Shown piece after piece: positions 1-7,168 of a stretch of DNA of 10,472 nt. The stretch lies in NCBI GenBank assembly GCA_003024985.2, contig PXIH01S0049107.1; one strand, written 5' to 3'. Origin of the DNA: Euperipatoides rowelli (lineage: Eukaryota > Onychophora > Udeonychophora > Euonychophora > Peripatopsidae). A model generated the notes under the pieces. It was not told where the DNA came from and made no database searches. It saw nothing but the letters and a program-made list of their open reading frames with translations. Each line of letters starts with the position of its first letter. The first letter of the stretch is position 1. Position numbers and translations under genes: made by a program.

Positions 1-298
1 AATCTGAATGGATTTTAGATAAATGAGAACTTTTAATTAAAGTACATTAATAGCTTTGAAAGCTTCAATTTGACATTTTTATTTACCTAAAGACAAAGAA
101 AGAAAAAAAAAACTCACCAATCTTTTGTAAGTTAAAATAGATTTAATAATACAAAGGCTAACTTAGAAAGCATGTTTTTCTTTTAAATGATAAAATATAC
201 TGTATTTCTGATAAACTAAATGACTGCAATGAGTAGAAGTTAATTACAAAAGAATCTTTGTGCTTTTAAAAGCGAATTATGTTTAAAACAAAAAAATG

Positions 299-396
299 TG
301 TTTTTGAGCTTGATACTTGTTAAAAAAAGTATTCAACTCGATACTTCGATACCTAGAAGTATCGAGGTATCAAAAGTATTGATGTCCCATCTCTAG
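299..396 (-). mobile_element. One end of a probable hAT-like non-autonomous DNA transposon
   Basis: Read on the minus strand, the segment begins TAGAGATGGGACATCAATAC and then repeats GATACCTCGATACTTC-type words. This resembles the C/TAGAGATGGGACATCGATAC termini I know from hAT superfamily elements in many animals. Internal inverted words CGATACTTC (339-347) and GAAGTATCG (356-364), plus GATACCT (348-354) and AGGTATC (365-371), are exact. The other end and an 8-base target duplication could not be found, so this may be a fragment. Confidence 0.5.
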
Positions 397-720
397 TTAC
401 AAGTAAACAATACTTAAACCATCCATAAGGGCAAACCTTTTATAAACACAGAACTTTTGGTATCTAAGTATTTAGCATCAAACATATTATTTTAATAGGC
501 TATATAGCCTACATAGTTTCATCACTACCCCTAAAAATCTACTGATGAATAAGGCCTTCCAAATATGTCTTCATGTAATGTGATCCTCAAAAATGTGTTT
601 GTTTTAAATATTTACGTTTATTGTCTATTTAGCTATTTATTTTGATATACCGGTACTATATACTGTATGTGCACATCTATTTTACAAAATGTTGATTTGC
701 AAACTATTTGTTTAAAAAAT

Positions 721-850
721 TAGTTTTGAAACATAGTTGTAGTTAACTACTTTTTCAAAAATGTAGTTGTAATAATTGTAGTTAACTAATTTTTTTACAA
801 GTGTTTGTTGTACTTGTAGCTCACTACTTTTTAAAAATAGTTTTTGAAAC
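721..850 (+). repeat. Degenerate tandem repeat of TAGTTGTAGTTAACTAC type
   Basis: There are about three and a half imperfect units of 35-40 bases: ATAGTTGTAGTTAACTACTT, then TGTAGTTGTAATAATTGTAG with TTAACTAA, then TTGTACTTGTAGCTCACTAC. The stretch is flanked by TTAGTTTTGAAAC at the left and TAGTTTTTGAAAC at the right (721-731 and 838-850). The same flank on both sides suggests unit ends or an element boundary. Similar GTAGTTAACTAC runs occur inside DNA transposon ends in other animals; the family is not identified. Confidence 0.7.
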
Positions 851-1138
851 TTAGACCTCTCTTCATTCTCACCATCATCACTACCGGTACTTTTTTTTTT
901 ATCTGTTTACATGTTTTTTTTTTTAAAAATAATTCATCATATTTTATACCATGATCTGGTGCTACTATTGATTCTAACAATTAAGATATTAAAAACGACC
1001 AAATAATAGCCTTGAGCCTATCTTAACCTACTGTATTTAAGAGGAAAAACTGGAGGGATGGGGAAGGATACCTGAACTATTATTAGGATGTATCATATAA
1101 TGTAGTTTTTTTAACCATTGAAAAGCATCCATATAATG

Positions 1139-1169
1139 TACTGTATATGTACTGTATATACAGTATATA
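1139..1169. repeat. TACTGTA/TACAGTA palindromic cluster
   Basis: Three words, TACTGTA (1139-1145), TACTGTA (1150-1156) and TACAGTA (1159-1165), form overlapping inverted repeats within TATA spacers. A similar arrangement recurs at 9541-9562. It can fold as a short hairpin. Confidence 0.8.
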
Positions 1170-2242
1170 TCAGGTTAGATTTGTTTTGAATCTAAAATTC
1201 TGTACATAATTTTTTTAAATTAATGTATAGGTTATATTAAGAAAGGTAAATGGAGAAACTGGACATTTACTGCCAGTGTTTTCTTTGTTTACAATGTAAG
1301 TGTTTGTAGATTTACCTAATATTGCTTGTGTATCATTTGTATTAAAAACAAGTGAAACCAAGAAATAAATTGTTAAACATGAAATAAATTTATAATGGAA
1401 ATTATCCTTATATAAATCCTAATTAATTTGTTTTCTGATCCATCTTGGTTGCAGGTTCTTTCATGGGGAAGGGTGTGTCTGAATCAACAACTAATCGGCA
1501 GTTTGTTTTTTTTACTTAGGACTTGTCTTTTACTTCCATACATCATTCTCCATTTCCTGGTTCTAATGGACATTGTCTTCCATCTTGGACTGTCAGAAGG
1601 ATGTTAAAATTTATTTTCTGCTTCCTGATGCCAAGATAAATTTTGTCCTCCCTGTATTTTAAAAAATATATGAATAAGTACGACTTTGAGAATGTCGGCT
1701 CACTCTCTTCAGACCCAAGAGCCGGATAAAAATTTAACGATATAATTTTGACTTAGAATTTTTTTTTTATGGCCGAACTGCTATACTTGTAAAATGGATG
1801 CTCCTACTTAGTCCAAAAGACAATAAGTTCCAAACATATTTTTTTTAATTTTTTATCTTTATGAGAAAGTTCTTAAAATCATCAAAAGTTCAAAATCAAG
1901 ATTTAATGTAAAGAGAATATTTGGTCTAACTAAAGATAAATTTTCATTCCATTGATTGGATGAATGATTGCATTTTAATAAATTTGATACTGATTTATAG
2001 AATTACAAGAGATGAAGAATTATTATGCGGTTTTCAGGTTATACAGAAACCTAGTTCGGAAAAATATGCTATTTTTTCCCTTAAACTGCTGTAGACACTG
2101 GTACTTTCTATAACTTTCTTTATTTAGTATTTTATTTTAAATGATGATTCACATATTCTATTATAATAGTCATTTGAAAAATAGCAAAAATGCATAATTA
2201 GACTTTACTATTCAGTAGCCTTAATGTTTACTGCTACTGTTG

Positions 2243-2574
2243 ACAGGGCCCCACCTATTGGAGAAGTTGGTTGGGGCTGTAGTCCCAGGGCCAGGGTGAC
2301 CCCCATGTTAGAACACACTCTATAAGAAATTACATAGTTATGATGAGGATTGAGAGGGGAGGGGTCCCACAAGCCTGGATAAGGGTCCCCTTAAGCCTNG
2401 ATAATGGGTCCGTAAACCCAGCAAAGGTAAACAGAACATTCATACAAACCCTTCCTCCCTTCACCCCTCCCCCCAAAAAAATCTTCACGAACAATGGTTC
2501 TTATAACAAAAAAGCTTATCAAAAATATGGGAGGTCCCCACCTGGTTTTCCAGTCCCGGGGCCCCGATTAAGAT
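2243..2574. mobile_element. GC-richer repeat island, possible hAT-like remnant
   Basis: This block is distinctly richer in G+C than its flanks. It begins ACAGGGCCCCACCTATTGG and ends CAGTCCCGGGGCCCCGATTA. GGGGCCCC-rich ends of this kind are common in hAT-like animal transposons, but no clean terminal inverted repeat or target duplication is visible. It contains a short direct repeat, AAGCCTGGATAAGGGTCC at 2371-2388 and AAGCCTNGATAATGGGTCC at 2393-2411. The open frame at 2340-2594 spans it and has no recognised domain. Confidence 0.35.
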
Positions 2575-3083
2575 GTGCATGCACTGATTGTTGATATAGG
2601 CTTTTTATAGGTTACTAGGCCTCAATAATTAAGTGCATCTTTCATCATAAGACCTAATTCTGAAGTTTCAAAAAAATATAATTTAATATTTTGTAGTAGC
2701 CTACTCATCCAATAGTTTAAACATTATGAAAAAACTTTTGCTTTCTTAGAATTCACTATGAAACCCAATTCCCAGTTCCAGTTGGATGAAGAGTCTTACT
2801 GGATATCCATTTTTGGGGGAGGAAGGAAGATTCAAATTTAAAATTAACAAATGATCGGGATTTCTAACAAGTGTGTATGGCAAGTTTGTAAGACGTTAGT
2901 CACCATTGCTTTGACTGGAGTTATAATTTAATGTAAAGAAGGCTCCATTGAGCATTCTTGCATAACTCATAGCTTAATTATTTTATATATATTGCTATTT
3001 TGTTTTTATTTATGTACTGTACTAAATTTAAATTAATAGTGGAAACGATTTTTGACTTCATTTGTTTTTATTATTATTATTAG

Positions 3084-3150
3084 ATTCATCATGGCCGAGT
3101 TATTACAGACAGAGCGTGCTTATGTTCGAGATTTAGAATGTTGTATAAAA
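3084..3150 (+). CDS. trio: Trio/Kalirin RhoGEF, DH domain exon 1 (CR1)
   Basis: The exon is 67 bases: one base completing an upstream codon, then 22 codons (FIMAELLQTERAYVRDL, then ECCIK). It is bounded by an AG acceptor at 3082-3083 and a consensus donor GTAAGT at 3151. This is the first DH helix, CR1, whose conserved E-L-x-x-T-E-x-x-Y-V-x-D-L pattern contacts switch I of the Rho GTPase in DH structures. The ATG at 3091 is an internal methionine of this motif and not a translation start: the family has the F-I-M-A-E-L run here, and the reading frame is open upstream only as far as the intron. Codons are AT-rich at third positions, like the other exons. The exon leaves in phase 0 and joins exon 2 across a 132-base intron. 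Confidence 0.93.
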
Positions 3151-3282
3151 GTAAGTTTCTCATATTTCCTCATGAAATATTTATATGCTAGTTTATATTC
3201 TTTACTTTGTTTAAAATTTGTTTTCTCAATACTGTAATTATTATTTTTAAAACATGGATATACATTTGTTTTCTTCTTACAG
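3151..3282 (+). other. Short phase-0 intron between DH exons 1 and 2
   Basis: This 132-base intron has donor GTAAGT and acceptor TTTTCTTCTTACAG, with a good pyrimidine tract. The exon 1 frame stays open into the intron to a stop at 3235-3237, so reading through it gives a spurious 61-residue peptide. It contains one of the TACTGTA words (3230-3236). No repeat element is recognised. Confidence 0.88.
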
Positions 3283-3392
3283 TATTATTGGGAAGAATTA
3301 GTAAATACTCCACAAGATGTACCAGCAGCTATTGTTGGTAAACAAAATATTATATTTGGAAATATAGCAGAAATATATGAATTTCATAACAG
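3283..3392 (+). CDS. trio: Trio/Kalirin RhoGEF, DH domain exon 2 (CR2 region)
   Basis: The exon is 110 bases, 36 codons plus two bases. It encodes YYWEELVNTPQDVPAAIVGK followed by QNIIFGNIAEIYEFHN. The I-I-F-G-N-I-x-E-I-Y-E-F-H-N run is highly characteristic of the first DH domain of Trio/Kalirin. The preceding variable linker (VNTPQDVPAA) lies where the family has its loop between the first two helices. The exon begins after CTTACAG and ends AAC-AG before the donor GTAAAC, a weaker donor than GTAAGT. The terminal AG joins the first T of the next exon to make AGT (Ser), so the following intron is phase 2. That split codon gives the contiguous F-H-N-S-I-F-L-K expected from the family, which supports both borders. 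Confidence 0.93.
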
Positions 3393-3567
3393 GTAAACTA
3401 TACTTAATGCAATTAGTAACTGCAATAATTTAAAATAAAAATTGTATTTAGATTCTTTGCAATGATGAATGATGTGTAAACACACAATAATAATCCCACA
3501 TATTAGATTGATTTAATGTCTACTCTCCCTCCCCTTCCATCTGCCATTTTCTTTTTGTTTGTGTTTC

Positions 3568-3911
3568 TAAGCTGTTGCAAAGTTAGCTTGTTGTCATACT
3601 TGCAGGAGTGGCTCTTGCTACAACCGACAAGTATTATTATATTATGTTTCCTTTCCATCAGCTTGCAAGAGCCAGACTCAGCATATTTGAACTGCTATTA
3701 AAACAGTTTTTTATTTTTATTGTACACTCATTTTATTTTTACAGTTAGTGAGTTGCTGACTAAATTGCATTCTTCATTTATTTTAAACACTAATAAAAAC
3801 AAGCCAGATTTATGTGAACATGTTCCAACATGACAATACTTTCAATTTCTTCCTCCTCTTCTTGTTTTGTATGGTAACCCTCAGGATAATACCCCGGGGC
3901 TATTTATATAA
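3568..3911 (+). repeat. Diverged intronic repeat, copy A
   Basis: This segment can be aligned by eye along most of its length with 4691-5008 in the same orientation. Shared words include CAAAGTTAGCTT, TCATACTTG, GTGGCTCTTG, TTTTTTATTTTTATTGT, CTCATTTTATTTTTACAG, CTGACTAAATTG, ACTTTCAATTTC, CTTGTTTTGT and AACCCTC. A perfect 10-base inverted repeat, TGGCTCTTGC at 3609-3618 and GCAAGAGCCA at 3665-3674, could form a hairpin near its start. No coding capacity is seen. It looks like a dispersed non-coding transposable element or an old segmental duplication; the family is not recognised. Strand is arbitrary. Confidence 0.8.
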
Positions 3912-4434
3912 TGGCGCCCTCTCTGTGCAAAAACCTAAACTGTTAAGAAGCCAGGAGTTACAGTATCAATGCTGTAAAATCTTTGTTTGAATTTACCATG
4001 AAAATCTTATCTGGGAGTTGGTGCCCTCCAATGTTTCCTGCTGGGATTCACCATATGACATTTTTTTTTTAATTTACTGCTGAATCCTTTCCTTGGGACT
4101 TTAAACATTTTCAAGATACTTGAAATCTTCATAGACTTTTCCTCAAGTGAATTTTTTTCTTCTCCAGTCTGTCAAGAGAAAATAATGAGTTACTCTACTT
4201 GTCTTTATGAAACTTCTGGTCCACGGGGGGCATTATGCCTTAGTTGTAGTAATTCCGCTACTTCAAAATAATTTTCAAAAATTTCCAAAGTTCCCTCCAC
4301 TAAGGTACGATACTTTAGTTGATATTTTTTTTTCCATGGAATTTCGTAATTTCTTACATCTTTGGGTGACTTTTTCTACTTTTGTGAAAAACCGGTTTTT
4401 TAAAATTTGAGGACAATTTTTTTTGTAAGGGTTA

Positions 4435-4448
4435 GGGGGGGGGGGGGG
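4435..4448. repeat. Poly-G run (G14) within an AT-rich intron
   Basis: There are fourteen consecutive G after GGGTTA and before AAGC. This is unusual in such AT-rich surroundings. It could be replication slippage in a transposon remnant, a G-quadruplex former, or a length error in sequencing. Confidence 0.9.
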
Positions 4449-4690
4449 AAGCTATAATGGATTGTATTAAAATATTTATTTTAGTGTTTTTCGCATTTAC
4501 CAGTGCATTTGGGGATAACTGACTTTAATTTGTGATGTGTTTACTTTCCAAGGGCTGAGTGAATATAGTCTAATTAGCTACTGTTTGTAAACATGTGATT
4601 GATGAGTCAACTTCCTTGAATGCATTTGTTAATGCTAATTATTCACCTTGTAATAACATTAATTTAAATACCTGCACAGTTTTAGAAATT

Positions 4691-5008
4691 TAAGACTGTC
4701 ACAAAGTTAGCTTTTTTTCATACTTGTGGGTGTGGCTCTTGACACAACTGACAAGTAGTATTCTTTTATTTTTCTTTATCGTCAGCTGGCAGGAGCCAGT
4801 CTTGATGGTTGACCTTCCATGGAAACGCTTTTTTATTTTTATTGTGCGCTCATTTTATTTTTACAGTTGTTCAGTGAGTTTCTGACTAAATTGTATGTTT
4901 ATTTCCATCGTTAATGAAAAAATAGCATGCCATTACTTTCAATTTCCTCCTCCTCCTCTTGTTTTGTGTGGCAACCCTCGGCCTAATAACCTGGGGATTT
5001 GTATAACA
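4691..5008 (+). repeat. Diverged intronic repeat, copy B
   Basis: This is the second copy of the repeat at 3568-3911, in direct orientation about 780 bases after the end of copy A. It keeps the order of all shared words, with small indels. The internal hairpin is preserved in imperfect form: TGGCTCTT at 4733-4740 against AGGAGCCA at 4791-4798. Retention of pairing at diverged positions may mean the stem belongs to the element itself. Copy B also keeps the CATTTTATTTTTACAG segment, which resembles a 3' splice site (AG at 4865-4866). Confidence 0.8.
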
Positions 5009-5739
5009 GTTTAATTGTAGTTAAACATTGATATATTTTTGTATACCAACATCAGCTGGAATTAAATCCAATTAATGTTGAATTGATTAATTATTTAACA
5101 ATTGATTAAGACTTAAAAAAAATATATTATTTGCTATATTGAGTATAAATAAATATTTATATTACTTTGAATTATTGCTTTGCATAAATTGGTTATTGAA
5201 AGTAATAATAGGCACTGTTTTCTTTTTCTGCATACAAAATTAACACTCATTTAAATGAGAATTAAAATGCAGTTATAAATTCTTATCCTTAAAAATATAG
5301 AAATACATAGGCTACTATATGTTCAGAAATCAATAAGATTATTCAAGGCTATCAATTTGGTTGACTAACTTGTTCTTTTCTGCAACATTATTTTAGTTAA
5401 ATGTTTTTAAGGAAACATTTTCTAGCAGCATATTTAGTGATGAAATCTCACTCTAATGGAATCATGAATTTTCATTGTGTTATGCAGCAGGAGAAAATAA
5501 TTCCAATTATTACTTTTAATAACACGCTTATAATAACTATTAATTAAAAATAACATTATATTCACATAAATAATATCAATGTTTTGTGTGTGAGGGCTAA
5601 CTGCCGTTTTAAAATTTGTATACATATTTTAATTTTTTTTTGCACTAATCAAATGTTCCACTTAACCATTTATAGACAAAGACATGATAATAATTAATGG
5701 TGGATTATTTAATAATTTTTACTTTTTTAATTTCTTTAG

Positions 5740-5809
5740 TATTTTTCTTAAAGAATTAGAAAAGTATGAAACAATGCCAGAAGATGTGGGTCATTGTTTT
5801 GTCACATGG
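5740..5809 (+). CDS. trio: Trio/Kalirin RhoGEF, DH domain exon 3
   Basis: The exon is 70 bases: a T that completes the split Ser codon, then 23 codons, IFLKELEKYETMPEDVGHCF followed by VTW. The IFLKELEKYE-x-x-PEDVGHCFVTW string is nearly diagnostic for the GEF1 domain of Trio/Kalirin. The corresponding part of the second GEF domain in the family is quite different, so this exon decides between the two. The acceptor is TTTCTTTAG at 5731-5739. The donor is GTAAGT starting at 5810, after the TGG tryptophan codon, leaving phase 0. The exon sits alone between two introns of about 2.3 kb. Confidence 0.94.
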
Positions 5810-6230
5810 GTAAGTGAAAGATTTTTTTTTTTTGCTTCCAGTTAAAGCTATACCATTGTAGTATGGTTTAAATTTTCTTAAGATGACAAAATTTAAAATT
5901 TGCATATAATTAATGTTGCATCATCAGCAGCAGCAGCTTATATCAATCCACTGCTGGATGAAGGTCTCCAAGGTTTTCCCATGCATTACTATCTTCAGCA
6001 ATTTGTTTTAAACCATATCTGGCAAACTTTTTTTTTTTTCATCCTACTATCTGGCATTAGGTCTTCTTCGTTGTTGTTTTCTGTCCCTTGGAATCCAGTT
6101 GAGTATTTCTGTAGTCCATCTATTATATTTTCTTCTTGTTACATGTCCTGTCCATTTCCCTTTTAAATTCTTTACTCTTTTAATAATATCACCAACATTA
6201 GTTTGTGCTCTAATCCATTCAAACCTTTTT

Positions 6231-6449
6231 CTATCTCTCCATGTTACTTACTCCTATCATACACCTTTCCATATTTCTTTGAGTTGTTGCATTGAGTGTC
6301 GAAGTTTCAGCATCATATGTCATCACTGGTAATACACACAGGTCAAAAACTTTTCTTTTGAAACCTATAGGAAGTTTTCCTTTTAAAATACTATTTAATT
6401 TTCCAAAAGCACTCCAGCCCATTTTCATTCTTCTGTTGACTTCACACAT
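6231..6449 (-). pseudogene. RTE reverse transcriptase C-terminal fragment
   Basis: This open segment of 72 codons reads EVNRRMKMGWSAFGKLNSIL and then GFKRKVFDLCVLPVMTYDAET. That is the conserved block following the RT domain in RTE-like endonuclease-reverse transcriptases, where the usual ending is T-Y-G-A-E-T-W. Here Gly is Asp and the Trp is lost. The segment ends at a stop just after SNMER, while the following reading (RKRFEWIRAQTN) continues in another frame, so a frameshift lies near 6230. It is not a host gene. Confidence 0.85.
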
Positions 6450-6472
6450 CTGGTTTTCACTTTAGTAATCAA

Positions 6473-6751
6473 TTAACCTAAATAAACATAGTTACTGACC
6501 TCTTCAATTATGATGTTTATTTTAATCACTTTAGGTTGAACATATTTGTTGAACATCACTTTAGCTTTTGCTAGATTCATTTTCAGGCCTGCTTTTGATC
6601 TAGCTTCACTTAAGTCAATGATCTGTTTCTGTAATTCTTCTGGACTAGAAGCAAATAAGACAATAGGCCTATCACCAGCAAAGCGTAGATGGTTTAAATA
6701 GGCTCCATTTATCCATAATCCGGTGTGTTCCCATTCCAGACTTCTGAACAC
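6473..6751 (-). pseudogene. RTE reverse transcriptase catalytic-domain fragment with damaged active-site motif
   Basis: This open segment of 92 codons covers EVFRSLEWE, GAYLNHLRFAGDRPIVLFA, SPEELQKQIIDLSEARSKAG and LKMNLAKAKVMFNKYV. The family pattern is Y-L-N-H-L-R-F-A-D-D-I-V-L-F-A. Here the first catalytic Asp is Gly, and two residues (Arg-Pro, bases AGGCCT) are inserted before I-V-L. Both changes should abolish metal binding. The segment stops after YVYLG, where functional relatives continue toward the E-V-N/I-N-R-R block. The ATG at 6751 is internal, since homology extends upstream through a stop. Confidence 0.86.
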
Positions 6752-7168
6752 TTCCTAAAGTGTAGCTATAAATAATTTTGGAGAGATTGTGTCACCTTGA
6801 TGAACTCCTTATGGATTTGGATTTTGTTGGTCTCTTTGTGTAGTCACACTGTGGATGTAGCATTCTTATACTGTATATGTTATTGATCAAATCAATATAT
6901 ACCTTGTTTCTTTAGGGCATCCAATGCAAATCCAGCATAAAGGGTCACATGTAGAGACCTACTAATGACATGTAAAAAAAAACCTTTTGAGTTGAACAAA
7001 TTTCAGCAAATGGCTTATGTATATGACTTTTGGTTAATGAGTTATGTTAAATTGTTATCATAAACTGTGCCTTCTTTAGAATGTATGGGGCCCCTGGGCC
7101 TAAAATTAGATACCCCCCCCCTCCCAACAAAATTTTATAAACTTATGTCTAAAATAATTATATATTAA

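Larger units (their letters stand above)
1..3083 (+). other. Intron upstream of DH exon 1 (3' portion), repeat-bearing
   Basis: No exon of the Trio/Kalirin locus could be recognised here in any frame. The stretch is AT-rich and stop-dense. It ends in an acceptor TTATTATTATTATTAG at 3068-3083, whose tract is T/A-mixed and not a strong pyrimidine run. The intron is phase 2: the first exon base (A, 3084) completes a split codon, which by family homology is probably the Glu of a K-E-F-I-M stretch. Listed separately are a hAT-like end (299-396), a TAGTTGTAGTTAACTAC tandem repeat (721-850), a TACTGTA palindrome cluster (1139-1169) and a GC-rich repeat island (2243-2574). The pieces 400-720, 850-1139, 1170-2240 and 2575-3067 show nothing I can name. 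That no exon exists is an inference; a short divergent exon could be missed by eye. Confidence 0.75.
3393..5739 (+). other. 2.3-kb phase-2 intron between DH exons 2 and 3
   Basis: The donor is GTAAAC and the acceptor TTTTTTAATTTCTTTAG. The intron holds two same-orientation copies of a diverged repeat (listed separately), a run of 14 G at 4435-4448, and AT-rich sequence elsewhere. The stretch 3912-4690 between the repeats has only short open frames, such as 4207-4410, with no recognisable protein. The stretch 5009-5720 is AT-rich and holds nothing I recognise; the minus-strand open frame at 5434-5625 looks like chance. Confidence 0.88.
5919..6955 (-). mobile_element. RTE-clade non-LTR retrotransposon (LINE) remnant, 5'-truncated and broken
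   Basis: Read on the minus strand, the fragments follow the order of an RTE-type reverse transcriptase C-terminus. They are a DALKKQG..YIDLINNIY segment (about 6920-6870), GVHQGDTISPKLF (about 6810-6775), then EVFRSLEWE...YLNHLRFAGD...LKMNLAKAKVM (6751-6473). Next come EVNRRMKMGWSAFGKL...FKRKVFDLCVLPVMTYDAET (6449-6231), EWIRAQTNVGDIIKR...GKWTGHVTRR (about 6225-6115), and the final segment with an IQQW-type ending near 5940. The element is dead: a stop follows PKLFIATL, frames shift near 6760, 6475 and 6230, and the catalytic F-A-D-D is F-A-G-D followed by an extra Arg-Pro. The endonuclease and the N-terminal half of the RT are absent, as in typical 5' truncation. The 3' tail is a short CTGCTGCTGCTGATGATG run (5919-5938), fitting the short-repeat tails of RTE elements. 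It lies antisense to the host gene. Confidence 0.88.

Noticed and set aside
1690-1726. CGGCTC ... GAGCCG hairpin as a possible small RNA or tRNA-like gene
   Set aside because: A six-base stem only; no tRNA arms, A/B boxes or continuing complementarity could be seen.
2340-2594. 84-codon open frame in the GC-rich island
   Set aside because: Composition-driven: it includes an N, low-complexity proline runs and no family match.
3091-3237. ATG at 3091 as a translation start of a small protein
   Set aside because: The Met is internal to the conserved DH motif F-I-M-A-E-L, and the reading after 3150 is intron beyond a consensus GTAAGT donor.
4207-4410. 67-codon open frame between the two intronic repeats
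   Set aside because: No homology recognised; Phe/Leu/Val-rich reading typical of T-rich sequence.
5923-5938. CAG triplet run as a disease-type repeat expansion
   Set aside because: Only four units, and it is the reverse complement of the short-repeat tail of the LINE.
5900-6332. Plus-strand open frames over the LINE remnant
   Set aside because: The minus strand carries the clear RTE homology; these are antisense shadows.
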